From positions 1 through 63,356 of the forward strand of contig JAEYRZ010000208.1 of assembly GCA_023435265.1 (NCBI GenBank): DNA of 63,356 nucleotides, read 5' to 3'. The first letter of the stretch is position 1; each line of letters opens with the position of its first letter. This document shows, in pieces, positions 24,773 to 35,277 of this stretch. Below the pieces are notes generated by a model that saw only the letters and a program-made list of their open reading frames with translations, did no database searches and was not told where the DNA came from. A program made the translations under genes and the position numbers. The DNA is from Pseudomonadota bacterium (lineage in GTDB: Bacteria > Desulfobacterota > Desulfobacteria > Desulfobacterales > Desulfosarcinaceae).

Positions 24773-26458
24773 ATGGCTCAGGAGCCCAACAAAATCATCT
24801 GCTCGATGGTGCAGGTGAGCAAATACTATGACAAACGACCCGTACTGGAGAACATCTCGCTCTCCTATTTCTACGGCGCCAAAATCGGTGTGCTGGGGCT
24901 CAACGGCTCCGGAAAAAGTTCGCTGCTGCGCATCATGGCCGGCCTGGACAAGGATTTCAACGGCGAACTGATCTTCGCGCCCGGCTACACGGTCGGCTTC
25001 CTTGCGCAGGAGCCGGCGCTGGACGACAACCTGACGGTGCGCCAGGTGGTGGAACAGGGCGTCCAGGCGACCGTCGACCTGATGGCCGAATTCAACCGCA
25101 TCAATGAAAAGTTCGGCGAACCGATGTCCGATGACGAGATGGACAAGCTCATCGCCCGCCAGGCCGAGGTGCAGGAGAAGCTCGACGCCCTTGACGCCTG
25201 GGATCTGGATGCGCGTCTGGAGATGGCCATGGATGCCCTGCGATGCCCCGAGGGCGATACTCCGGTCAAGATTCTTTCCGGCGGCGAACGGCGCCGGGTG
25301 GCCCTGTGCCGGCTGCTGCTGCGCAAGCCCGACATCCTGTTGCTGGACGAACCCACCAACCACCTGGACGCCGAAACCGTCGGCTGGCTGGAACAACACC
25401 TGCGCCAATACGCCGGGACCGTCATCGCGGTAACCCACGACCGCTACTTCCTGGACAACGTTGCCGGCTGGATTCTGGAGCTGGACCGGGGCCGCGGGAT
25501 TCCCTGGAAGGGCAATTATTCTTCCTGGCTGGCGCAAAAGCAGGAGCGCTACCGCCAGGAGGAGCAGGCCGAGAGCCAGCGCCAGAAGACCTTGCAGCGG
25601 GAGCTGGAATGGATCCGCATGAGCCCCAAGGCGCGCCAGAGTAAATCGAAAGCGCGCATCAGCGCCTACGAACGGTTGTTGGCCAACGAAAGCGCGGCCC
25701 GGGCCAAAGAGCTGGAAATCTACATCCCGCCCGGCCCGCGCCTGGGCGATATCGTCGTCGAAGCCCAAAACGTGGTCAAGGGCTACGACGGCCGCCTGCT
25801 CATGGAAAATATGAATTTCCTGCTGCCGCCAGGCGGCATCGTGGGCGTGATCGGACCCAACGGTGCCGGCAAGACCACCCTGTTCCGCATGATCACCGGG
25901 CAGGAACAGCCGGACACCGGCTCCTTCCGCATCGGGGAGACGGTCAAGCTGGCCTATGTGGACCAGAGCCGCGCCAGCCTCGATCCGAACAAAACACTCT
26001 GGGAGTCGATCTCCGGCGGCGACGAAGTGATCGATCTTGGCGGACACCAGGTCAAGTCGCGGGCCTACGTGGCACGCTTCAACTTCAGCGGCAGCGACCA
26101 GCAGAAAAAGGTGGGCATGCTTTCCGGCGGCGAACGCAACCGCGTCCACCTGGCCTGCATGCTCAAAGAGGGCGCCAACGTCATTCTTCTGGACGAGCCC
26201 ACCAACGATCTGGATGTGAATACCATGCGCGCCCTTGAAGAAGCCCTGGAAAATTTCGCCGGCTGCGCCGTGGTGATCAGCCACGACCGGTGGTTCCTCG
26301 ACCGCATCGCGACCCATATCCTGGCGTTCGAGGGCGAGAGCCGGGTGGTGTGGTTCCATGGCAATTACTCGGAGTACGAGGCCGACCGCAAAAAACGACT
26401 CGGCACCGCGGCCGAACGGCCCCATCGCATCAAGTACCGCCAGCTCACCCGCGCCTGA
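24773..26458 (+). CDS. ettA: Energy-dependent translational throttle EttA (ABC-F)
   Basis: A 561-residue ABC-F protein with two ATPase domains and no membrane segments. Walker A motifs are GLNGSGKSSLLR and GPNGAGKTTLFR; signatures are LSGGERRRVALC and LSGGERNRVHLA; Walker B regions ILLLDEPTNHLDAET and VILLDEPTNDLDVNT follow. The linker (about residues 245-300) is Gln/Arg-rich. EttA binds the ribosomal E site and gates early elongation according to ADP/ATP ratio. ATG 24773 fits the GAAGGAGG at 24755-24762; GTG 24764 is too close. Confidence 0.95.
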   Translation: MAQEPNKIICSMVQVSKYYDKRPVLENISLSYFYGAKIGVLGLNGSGKSSLLRIMAGLDKDFNGELIFAPGYTVGFLAQEPALDDNLTVRQVVEQGVQATVDLMAEFNRINEKFGEPMSDDEMDKLIARQAEVQEKLDALDAWDLDARLEMAMDALRCPEGDTPVKILSGGERRRVALCRLLLRKPDILLLDEPTNHLDAETVGWLEQHLRQYAGTVIAVTHDRYFLDNVAGWILELDRGRGIPWKGNYSSWLAQKQERYRQEEQAESQRQKTLQRELEWIRMSPKARQSKSKARISAYERLLANESAARAKELEIYIPPGPRLGDIVVEAQNVVKGYDGRLLMENMNFLLPPGGIVGVIGPNGAGKTTLFRMITGQEQPDTGSFRIGETVKLAYVDQSRASLDPNKTLWESISGGDEVIDLGGHQVKSRAYVARFNFSGSDQQKKVGMLSGGERNRVHLACMLKEGANVILLDEPTNDLDVNTMRALEEALENFAGCAVVISHDRWFLDRIATHILAFEGESRVVWFHGNYSEYEADRKKRLGTAAERPHRIKYRQLTRA

Positions 26459-26463
26459 ACGAC

Positions 26464-26492
26464 AAGGGGGGGGGACATGCCCTCCCCCTTTT
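26464..26492 (+). terminator. Rho-independent-type terminator after ettA
   Basis: A G-run starting AAGGGGGG at 26464 pairs with CCTCCCCCTTTT ending at 26492, six bases after the ettA stop; a short T tract follows. The stem is GC-only and strong. Confidence 0.65.
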
Positions 26493-26540
26493 CCTTCCAC
26501 TTAAGTTCCTCCCAATCATCAATCCTGACCAAACGGAGAT

Positions 26541-26569
26541 TTGACTTCCGCAAGGGTACCCATTAGAAG
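26541..26569 (+). promoter_or_regulatory. Putative sigma-70-type promoter of the porin gene
   Basis: TTGACT (26541-26546) and TAGAAG (26564-26569) are separated by 17 bp, about 70 bp upstream of the porin ATG and after the ettA terminator. Consensus match only. Confidence 0.45.
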
Positions 26570-26639
26570 GACCCGAGTCGCGGGCCTGACAAGCTTCGTT
26601 CCATTCAACGGATTTGCTCGATTGTATCGGAGGAGACGC

Positions 26640-27716
26640 ATGAAACGGTTCCTGGCAGTGGTCCTGATGTGGACGCTCGCGGCCCCGGCTGCGGCCGCGG
26701 AGTGGGAGATGTACGGCAGTGCGCGCGTGGGCTACTTTTACAGCCGCCTGGATGAGGAAGCCGCCCGCTTCCTGAACGGCGCCGAAGATTCCGATTTCGA
26801 TCTGGACTTTGGATTGACAAACGAATCGCACATCGGCGCGGCCGTCAAAGTCAATGACGCCCTTGCGGGTCAGTTCGAGTATCTCGCGGCCGCAGGGAGT
26901 GCCGAATTGCGGCTCCTGTATGGGGTTTACAGCTTCGGAACGGGCAGCCTGCTGGTGGGTCAGGACTGGACCCCCATTGCGGTCGATTTTTCAAATCAGG
27001 TCATCGATGCGGACGATAATCTCGCATCGGTCGGTGCGCCGGACGATGGGTACCTGCCTCAGATCAAACTCAAGATGGGCGGATTCGAGGTGGCGCTGAT
27101 CCAAAACCAGGCGGCATCCCTGGAAAACGTTCCTGCTCTGGATGCGGATGTCAAAATACCGAAAATCGAGATGGTCTATCAATACACGACCGACCGGCTC
27201 TTCATCATGCCCTTTGCCGGGTACCAGGTGTTCGAATTGGAAAACGACGATGCCTCCTATACCCTTACGGCTTATGTGGTGGGGGCGCGCAGCCGGGTTG
27301 CACTCGGGCCGGCCTACATCAATCTTTCCGCCTCGTACGCCCAAAATGCCGCACTCTTCGGTTTGTCCAGCGCCTATCAGGGGATTACCAATCAAACGGT
27401 GATCGGCGGCGATGGCGAGGTGAACGATTCCAGAGAAGTGGATCTCGCCGCGGTTGCCGGGCTAAAAGCCTCGGAGACGATTTCTTTCGAAGCCGGCGTC
27501 GGCTATACGAACAGCGCATTGGAACGATTCGACGATGGCGATTGGGAGCAGACCACCTGGGTTTACTACGCCAATGCCCAGGTCACGATCGCGCCGGGTT
27601 TTTCCATTACACCGGAAGTCGGCATGTACGACTTCGGTGACCTTGAAACCGATGACGGCGACACCGACCTGGGGGTCCGCGTTTATTACGGCGCCAAGCT
27701 CCAGATCGACTTTTGA
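26640..27716 (+). CDS. Outer-membrane porin-like beta-barrel protein
   Basis: The 358-residue product starts at an ATG preceded by GGAGGAGA. It has a clear signal peptide (MKRFLAVVLMWTLAAPAAAA) and then alternating polar/hydrophobic strands from WEMYGSARVGYFYSR to a C-terminal Phe (YGAKLQIDF), the typical last-strand signature of outer-membrane barrels. The frame is open for 33 more codons upstream, but those lack signal character. It probably forms a general or specific diffusion channel; it may belong to the porin family seen in Desulfobacterota. Its cargo is unknown. Confidence 0.8.
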   Translation: MKRFLAVVLMWTLAAPAAAAEWEMYGSARVGYFYSRLDEEAARFLNGAEDSDFDLDFGLTNESHIGAAVKVNDALAGQFEYLAAAGSAELRLLYGVYSFGTGSLLVGQDWTPIAVDFSNQVIDADDNLASVGAPDDGYLPQIKLKMGGFEVALIQNQAASLENVPALDADVKIPKIEMVYQYTTDRLFIMPFAGYQVFELENDDASYTLTAYVVGARSRVALGPAYINLSASYAQNAALFGLSSAYQGITNQTVIGGDGEVNDSREVDLAAVAGLKASETISFEAGVGYTNSALERFDDGDWEQTTWVYYANAQVTIAPGFSITPEVGMYDFGDLETDDGDTDLGVRVYYGAKLQIDF

Positions 27717-27801
27717 TGCATTCACTCCTTGCGAAAAAACAGCGCCCCGAAGGGCTCCGGTTTTCTGCCGCCCGCCACACGGGGCAGCAGGCAGTCGAGA
27801 G

Positions 27802-27830
27802 TTGACATTTCATCCATTATTCTCATTATA
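27802..27830 (+). promoter_or_regulatory. Putative promoter of htpG
   Basis: TTGACA (27802-27807) and ATTATA (27825-27830) with a 17-bp spacer lie 90 bp upstream of htpG. This fits a housekeeping promoter; I see no sigma-32 (heat-shock) consensus here. Confidence 0.5.
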
Positions 27831-27919
27831 TAGCCGATTTTCAGGGGAGCGTCCCACGCCCCCCTTCTTCGGCCGCTGCATGCGGGGAATCGATCAACGC
27901 CGAACACAGAGGGAGCGCC

Positions 27920-29851
27920 ATGGAATCCAGACAAACACTCGAGTTCAAGACGGAAGTCCAACAGATTCTCAATTTGATCGTCAATTCACTTTATTCGAAC
28001 AAGGATATCTTCCTGCGGGAACTGATCTCCAACGCCTCCGACGCCATCGACAAACTGCGCTTCAAGGCGCAGACCGAGCCGGAAATCCTGGCCGGTGACG
28101 GCGACTTCAAAATCAAACTGGCAACGGACGGCATTGCCCGCACGCTGACCATCAGCGACAACGGCATCGGCATGACCCGCGAGGAGGTGATGGAAAATAT
28201 CGGCACCATCGCCAAGAGCGGCACGGCCGAATTCATGGCCATGCTCAAGCAGGCGCAGCGCGACAATGCGTTGACGCCAGAGTTGATCGGCCAGTTCGGC
28301 GTGGGATTCTATAGTGCCTTCATGGTGGCAGAACGCATCACGCTGATCACCCGCGCGGCCGGCGCGGCCAGGGATCAGGCGGTGCGCTGGGAAAGCACCG
28401 GAGACGGCAGCTACACCATCGAGCCGGGCGAGCGCGAATCGCGCGGCACAACCATCACCCTGGCCCTGAAGAAGGCGGAAAAAGACGAGACCGACTACAC
28501 CGACGCATGGCAGATCCGGCGGATCGTGCGCCAGCATTCCGATTTCGTCGCCTATCCGATCGTCATGGATGTGGAAAAAGAGATTCCCATCCCCGACGCC
28601 GAACAGCTCAAGGACAAGGACGGCAAGCCGATCGGCGAAACCAAGCGGCGCGTGATCGAAGAGGAAACGCTCAACTCCATGAAGGCCATCTGGGCCAAAC
28701 CCAAGGATCAGGTCAGCGACAAGGAGCACGAGGAGTTCTACAAGCACCTGGCGCACGACTGGAATCCGCCGCTGGCCCGCCTGCACCTCAAATTCGAAGG
28801 TGCGACCGAATACGACGCGCTGCTCTATGTTCCCTCCAAGGCGCCTTTCGATCTCTTTCATGCCGAACGCAAACACGGTATCCAACTCTACTGCAAAAAA
28901 GTTTTCATCATGGATGACTGCCGCGAGCTGATGCCCGAGTACCTCCGCTTCGTGCGCGGCGTGGTCGATGCAGCCGATCTGAATCTCAACGTCAGCCGCG
29001 AGATCCTGCAGCACGACCGGCTGGTGATGAACATCCGCAACAACCTGGTCAAGAAAATCCTGGAACTCCTCAACGGCCTTTCCCCCGAAGATTACGAGAA
29101 GTTCTACGGCGAGTTCGGACCGGTGCTCAAAGAAGGAATCTACACAGACACGGCCAAGCGCGAAAAGATCGCCGCGCTGGCGCGCTATCACACCACCAAG
29201 TCGGCGGAAAAGCGGGTCTCGCTGGACGATTACATTAAAAACATGAAAACCGATCAGAAGGAAATCTACTACATTACCGGCGACAACCTGAATACGCTGC
29301 TCAACAGCCCGCATCTGGAGAAGCTCAAGCAGAAGGATTACGAAGTGCTGCTGATGACCGACCCGGTCGACGAGTGGGTGGTGCAGAGCCTCGCCGAGTA
29401 CCAGGGCAAATCGCTCAAGAGCGCGGAAAAGGGCGACATCGAAGTCGACACGATCGACGAACAGCAGAAGGAATCCTTCAACGCCCTTTTCGGATTCATC
29501 AAAGGACAGTTGGAGGACCGCGTACGCGAAGTCAAACCCTCTGTGCGGCTGACCGATTCGGTGGCCTGCCTCTCCGGCGCGGAGATGGACATGAGCCACT
29601 ATATGGAGAAAATCCTCAAAGCTTCGGGCCAGAAGGTGCCCGAAGTGAAACGCGTCCTGGAGCTGAATGTAGGCCATCCGGTGATGGCCAGGATCAAGAC
29701 GCTTTTCGAAAATGACCGCAACGACCCCAAACTGAAAGAGTATAGCGGTATGCTCTACGATCTGGCGGTGATCGCCGAAGGCGGCCGCCTTTCCAATCCC
29801 TCGCACTTCTCGAAGAAGGTGGGCGAGTTCATGGCCCAGGCGATTGCGTAA
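27920..29851 (+). CDS. htpG: Molecular chaperone HtpG (Hsp90)
   Basis: This 643-residue protein is full-length bacterial Hsp90. The N-terminal ATPase shows LRELISNASDAIDKLR, DNGIGMTREEV and GQFGVGFYSAFMVA; the middle domain has VDAADLNLNVSREILQ; the C-terminal dimerisation domain ends in SHFSKKVGEFMAQAIA. HtpG assists late folding and stress tolerance in the cytoplasm. An AGGGAG site precedes the ATG. It stands alone, followed by a strong hairpin. Confidence 0.98.
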   Translation: MESRQTLEFKTEVQQILNLIVNSLYSNKDIFLRELISNASDAIDKLRFKAQTEPEILAGDGDFKIKLATDGIARTLTISDNGIGMTREEVMENIGTIAKSGTAEFMAMLKQAQRDNALTPELIGQFGVGFYSAFMVAERITLITRAAGAARDQAVRWESTGDGSYTIEPGERESRGTTITLALKKAEKDETDYTDAWQIRRIVRQHSDFVAYPIVMDVEKEIPIPDAEQLKDKDGKPIGETKRRVIEEETLNSMKAIWAKPKDQVSDKEHEEFYKHLAHDWNPPLARLHLKFEGATEYDALLYVPSKAPFDLFHAERKHGIQLYCKKVFIMDDCRELMPEYLRFVRGVVDAADLNLNVSREILQHDRLVMNIRNNLVKKILELLNGLSPEDYEKFYGEFGPVLKEGIYTDTAKREKIAALARYHTTKSAEKRVSLDDYIKNMKTDQKEIYYITGDNLNTLLNSPHLEKLKQKDYEVLLMTDPVDEWVVQSLAEYQGKSLKSAEKGDIEVDTIDEQQKESFNALFGFIKGQLEDRVREVKPSVRLTDSVACLSGAEMDMSHYMEKILKASGQKVPEVKRVLELNVGHPVMARIKTLFENDRNDPKLKEYSGMLYDLAVIAEGGRLSNPSHFSKKVGEFMAQAIA

Positions 29852-29859
29852 CCGATCAC

Positions 29860-29902
29860 GATCCACCACAGAGCGCCGTCGCGTCGCGCTCTGTGGTGGA
29901 TC
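29860..29902. terminator. Perfect 17-bp hairpin between convergent htpG and response-regulator genes
   Basis: GATCCACCACAGAGCGC (29860-29876) is the exact inverse complement of GCGCTCTGTGGTGGATC (29886-29902), with a 9-nt loop. It sits between two convergent genes. There is no long T tract, so a bidirectional terminator or mRNA 3'-end protector is more likely than a classical intrinsic terminator. Confidence 0.6.
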
Positions 29903-29921
29903 GTTCAAACGACTGTCCGAA

Positions 29922-31298
<1,377 letters not shown>

Positions 31299-33259
31299 TC
31301 AGCCTGCTTTCTGCATGATTCGAACCGTTTTCTTCATCCAACCCTCCACAGGCGAAGTGCAGTCTGAAGCGCGCACCCAACCCGGGCGTGCTCTGCACCT
31401 CGATGCGGCCCTGATGGGCCTCCACGATCTTGTGCACGATGGCCAGGCCCAGGCCGGTTCCTTTGGCCTTGGTGGTAAAATAGGGGTTGAAGATGTTGTC
31501 CAGATGCGCCTGCGCAATGCCCTCGCCCGTGTCGGCGATTTCGATCAGGACCCTGCCGTCCGGTTCTGCCAAGCTGCTCACGGTCAGACGGCCGTTCGGC
31601 GGCATGGCCTGGATGGCGTTGAGATAAAGATTGAGCAGCGCCTGCGCGATGCGGTCCGGATCGATATGGACCGGGCAGAGATCATCTCCGAATCGCCGCA
31701 CGATCTCGATCCGCTTGGCCGCGGCATCCTGCTGGATGAGCCTGAGTGAGTGTTCCAGCAGCGGATTGATATCGGTCCTGCGCCGCTTGAGATCGGTCGG
31801 GCGCGCGAATTCGAGCAGCTCGCTGATCACGCGGTTCAGGCGGTCCACCTCGCGGGTCATCACTTGGGCCAGGTCACGCTCTTTACTTTGCGGGGCGAAC
31901 ATTTCGGCGAAATAGGTGGCCAGTCCCTTGATCGAACTGAGCGGATTGCGGATTTCATGGGCCACGCCGGCGGCCAGCCCCCCCAGTGCGGCCAGCTTTT
32001 CCTGGCGCCGGATCTGCTCCTGCAGGCGGCGAACTTCGCCTAGGTCGCGCAGGATCAGGATATGGCCGACCAGCTGCCGCTCCGGATTCATGATGCGGGT
32101 CGCGCTCACACTGACCGGCGTGCTGCCTTTGCCCCGGAAATGGCATTCCATCTCTTTTTCGGTGATCGTGCGGCCGTCGTCCAGCACCTGCCTCAGCCCG
32201 CAGAGCGGGTCGGGCAGAATCTCCGCGGGCGGGCGGCCGAGTGCTTCCGCAGGCGATATGCCGGTCAGGTTCGCCGCGGCGGCGTTGAAAAATGCGATCC
32301 GGCCGTGGCTGTCGGTGGCCACCATGCCGACCGGCAGATTGGACACCACCTCGTCCGCAAATGCGCTGGTGTCCGCCAGGGAGCGCCTGGCGGCGCGATA
32401 ACTGTGCATCCAGAAAAGCGAAACGAACCCGGCCAATCCAAGCAGCAGCAACACGATCGAAAGCAGCACCGTCTGGCGGATATCGCCGGCGATCGCCTTT
32501 TCAAACGGACTGACGTCCAGTCCGACGATGATAATCTGATCTTCCCGCTTCTGGGGATCGAACCAATCGGGCGCTTCGTTTTGATTCAGCGGAGCGCGGC
32601 GCATCATGCCCCCCATCCGATGATGCCAGTTGGCCGGCATGGGATTGAAGAAGCGGTGAACTTCGAACACGCGGCGGCCGTCGTCCTGTTGCACCACCTC
32701 CCAGTCTTCCTGCCGCTCGGGTCCCAGATGGACCAGCCGGCGATCGGTCCGCAATTTGAGCCCGATGCGATCGCGGTCGCTGTGCGCCAGAACGATGCCC
32801 GCTTCATCGATCACCGCCATGTAAAGCACGTCAGGCAGGCGGGCGCTCTCCTCGAGAACCCGCTGCACCTGAGGGCCGCCCCAGCGCATGCCCATCATCC
32901 CGGCCCGCGACCCGGCTTCTACGCTGCGGATCAGAACGGCGCCCTTGGTCAGCAGCACCTGGACCATGTGGCGCCTTTCGCGATGTGCGTTCTGGATTGC
33001 CAGGACCACGACGACAACGAACAGGATCGCGGTGGCGCCCAGAATGATCCATGGCGAGGTCTGCATGCCCGCCCTGATGGTTTTGATGCGTGAGAACATG
33101 GTAACCTGTTTTTCGGTTAAGATAAGCGGGGTGGGTATTTTGTAAACACATCGCGCGGGTGACTCCGCTGCTTCGTGTAAATATGATCCAATTCAGACCC
33201 GTTTTCGGGATGAATATCAACAGGCGTGCCAGCTTGAGGAAGGTGAATAAACTGCGAAG

Positions 33260-34702
33260 TCAGCGGCGGGCGAGAATTGCCTTGGCCGGGATCAATCCGG
33301 TGCCGGCGGCCGAGACGATGTTGCCCGCGACGCCCGGTCCGTCGCCCGCAACGAACATGCCTTTGATCGCGGTTTCCAGGTTGGCGTCGGTGACCACCTG
33401 GGTGGCGAAGAACTTGATCTCCGGAGCATAAAGCAACGTTTCGTCGTTTGAAACGCCCCTGACCACCTGGTTCAGCTTTTCCAAGCCCTCGATCAAGTTG
33501 GTCAGAATGCGTTCGGGCAGCGCCATGGCGATGTCGCCGCAGACCACGTTCGTCAGTGTCGGGCGGATGGAACCCATATCGATGCGGTGCCATGTGCTGC
33601 GCCGCCCGCGCTTCAGATCCCCGAAACGTTGCAGGATCGGCTTTCCACCGCCGATCAGGGTCGCCAGCTGGCCGATCGATTCTCCGTATGCCTGGTTGTC
33701 GGTGACCGGCTCGGTAAGCACCACTTTGGAAAGAAAAGCAAAATTGGTGTTCTCGCTTTTCCTGGCTTGATAGGCATGCCCGTTGACGCAGACGAAGCGG
33801 CTGTAATTCTCCATGGTGACGAACCCGCCGCGATTGGTGCAGAAGGTGCGTGTCTGGTCGTCGTATTTGCTGGTCTGAATGAAAAAGGTGGGATCGTAGA
33901 TGATGTCGCAGAGGTCCTGCATTATGTCGTTATGCAGTTCGACACGCACCCCCACCTCGATTCCGCGCTGGCGAAGTGCGAGGCCGAAGCGGGCGGCCAG
34001 GCGCCCCATCCATTCGGCCCCGGCACGGCCGGGCGCCAGAATCACGTTCGGTGCGCGGTAACTCCTGCGGTTGGTGGCTACGCCCGTCACCCGGCCGCCT
34101 TCGATGCCGACCTCCCGTACCTCTTCCGAGGTGTGGATAACGACGCCGCGCTCCCGGATGTGCTCGGCCATGGTCTCGATATGCTGCGGCAGGCGGTCGC
34201 TGCCCAGGTGCTTCTGGCGGATGATCAGCAAATCGATGCCCTGGCGCCTGGCGGTTTTGCGGATCGCCTGGGCGGCGGCCATTTCGGTGGGGTAGACCGC
34301 TCCATCCATTCCGAAACGGTTGAAAATCGCCTCTGTCTCTTCGATCAGGGCCTTGGCCGAAAGTTCGTCCATGAACTGGGTCAAGTCGGTTTTACCCAGT
34401 TTGGGGATGAAATTGAGCTTACCGTCCGAAAAGAGACCGGCCCCCCCGACCCCGCAGAGAATATTGCACGGCTTGCAGCGCTGGCACTGGTGCGTGTCGT
34501 TCATGGGGCATCTGCGGCGGTCGGGTGATTTTCCTTTGTCGAGGATCAGGACGCGCAGGTCAGAGTGTTCGCTCAGGTAGTGCGCCGCAAAGAGGCCGGC
34601 AGGGCCTGCGCCCACGATGATCACATCGTAATCGGTTGCGGAAATGGCAGGTGCTGCGGTCAAGGTCACATCCTTTACGCCGGAGCGGACATCGCTCCGC
34701 AA
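33260..34702 (-). CDS. FAD-dependent oxidoreductase (COG2509-like)
   Basis: A flavoprotein of up to 480 residues, with the dinucleotide-binding DVIIVGAGPAGLFAAHYL near the N-terminus and a C-terminal FVAGDGPGVAGNIVSAAGTGL FAD block. A cysteine-rich stretch CQRCKPCNILCGVGGAGLFSDGKLN lies near residue 75. It belongs to the uncharacterised FAD-dependent dehydrogenases of COG2509 type. The start is uncertain: TTG 34702 opens the frame, but AAGGA before TTG 34663 (with GTG 34669 between) and a hairpin at 34682-34700 favour a shorter protein. It is not a CrtI-type desaturase by motif. Confidence 0.85.
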   Translation of the reverse strand: MRSDVRSGVKDVTLTAAPAISATDYDVIIVGAGPAGLFAAHYLSEHSDLRVLILDKGKSPDRRRCPMNDTHQCQRCKPCNILCGVGGAGLFSDGKLNFIPKLGKTDLTQFMDELSAKALIEETEAIFNRFGMDGAVYPTEMAAAQAIRKTARRQGIDLLIIRQKHLGSDRLPQHIETMAEHIRERGVVIHTSEEVREVGIEGGRVTGVATNRRSYRAPNVILAPGRAGAEWMGRLAARFGLALRQRGIEVGVRVELHNDIMQDLCDIIYDPTFFIQTSKYDDQTRTFCTNRGGFVTMENYSRFVCVNGHAYQARKSENTNFAFLSKVVLTEPVTDNQAYGESIGQLATLIGGGKPILQRFGDLKRGRRSTWHRIDMGSIRPTLTNVVCGDIAMALPERILTNLIEGLEKLNQVVRGVSNDETLLYAPEIKFFATQVVTDANLETAIKGMFVAGDGPGVAGNIVSAAGTGLIPAKAILARR

Positions 34703-34855
34703 GGGTTAACGCGGGACAATCCGTCGCGAAGCCGTTCTTCGGTGTATAGCACAGGCCGCTTTCTAAAAAAAGGCGGCGTGCGAGCAAGCCGCGGGGCAAG
34801 CATCGATCGAAACTTAGCGGCGATCTGAAGCTCCCGGAACATTCCAAAAATGCCT

Positions 34856-34884
34856 TTGACCTCCGGATGGTCAGCCCTTAGAAT
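34856..34884 (+). promoter_or_regulatory. Putative sigma-70-type promoter of the ABM-domain gene
   Basis: TTGACC (34856-34861) and TAGAAT (34879-34884) are 17 bp apart and 82 bp upstream of the ABM gene's ATG. Good consensus match, not tested. Confidence 0.55.
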
Positions 34885-34966
34885 GACGGTGGGTTCTGCC
34901 GTGAAACGCGTCTGCGGCAGCTTACGAAATGAACACCGAGTACGCCTTTAAACAAAGGAGGGAGCT

Positions 34967-35263
34967 ATGGCCGTAAAAGTCCTCATCAAACGCAGTGTAC
35001 CCGAAAGCAAAGCCCGCGACATGATCCCTCTGTTCCGCCAGATGAGGGCCCTGGCAATGAACATGGACGGGTACATCTCGGGTGAGACCCTGCGAAACTT
35101 GAACAACCCGGACGAATTCATTGTGATCAGCAACTGGCAGAGCTCCGGGCACTGGAACCGCTGGCTCACCAGCACAGAGCGCCAGAAGATCCAGGCCAAG
35201 ATCGACGAGTTGCTCGGCGGCCGTACAAGCTACGAAATTTATCATTACGGGTTCAGCGAGTAG
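34967..35263 (+). CDS. Antibiotic biosynthesis monooxygenase (ABM) domain protein
   Basis: This 98-residue protein starts at an ATG with an exceptionally strong site (AAAGGAGG). The ferredoxin-like ABM fold is suggested by VKVLIKRSVPESKARDMI, GYISGETLRNLNNPDEFIVI and SNWQSSGHWNRWLTS. ABM proteins act as small cofactor-independent oxygenases, haem-handling proteins or simple binding modules; role here is open. It is monocistronic, convergent with the TolC-like gene 14 bp away. Confidence 0.85.
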   Translation: MAVKVLIKRSVPESKARDMIPLFRQMRALAMNMDGYISGETLRNLNNPDEFIVISNWQSSGHWNRWLTSTERQKIQAKIDELLGGRTSYEIYHYGFSE

Positions 35264-35277
35264 AGGCCCCATAGCGC

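Noticed and set aside
24734..26500. 588-codon open frame antisense to ettA
   Set aside because: Shadow of the ABC-F gene, whose Walker and signature motifs are intact on the other strand.
27986..29908. 640-codon open frame antisense to htpG
   Set aside because: Shadow of HtpG; no domain character of its own.
33260..34702. FAD oxidoreductase as a CrtI-type desaturase for the lipid cluster
   Set aside because: Its motifs fit COG2509-like flavoproteins, and it is more than 10 kb from the cluster, separated by the pilin operon.
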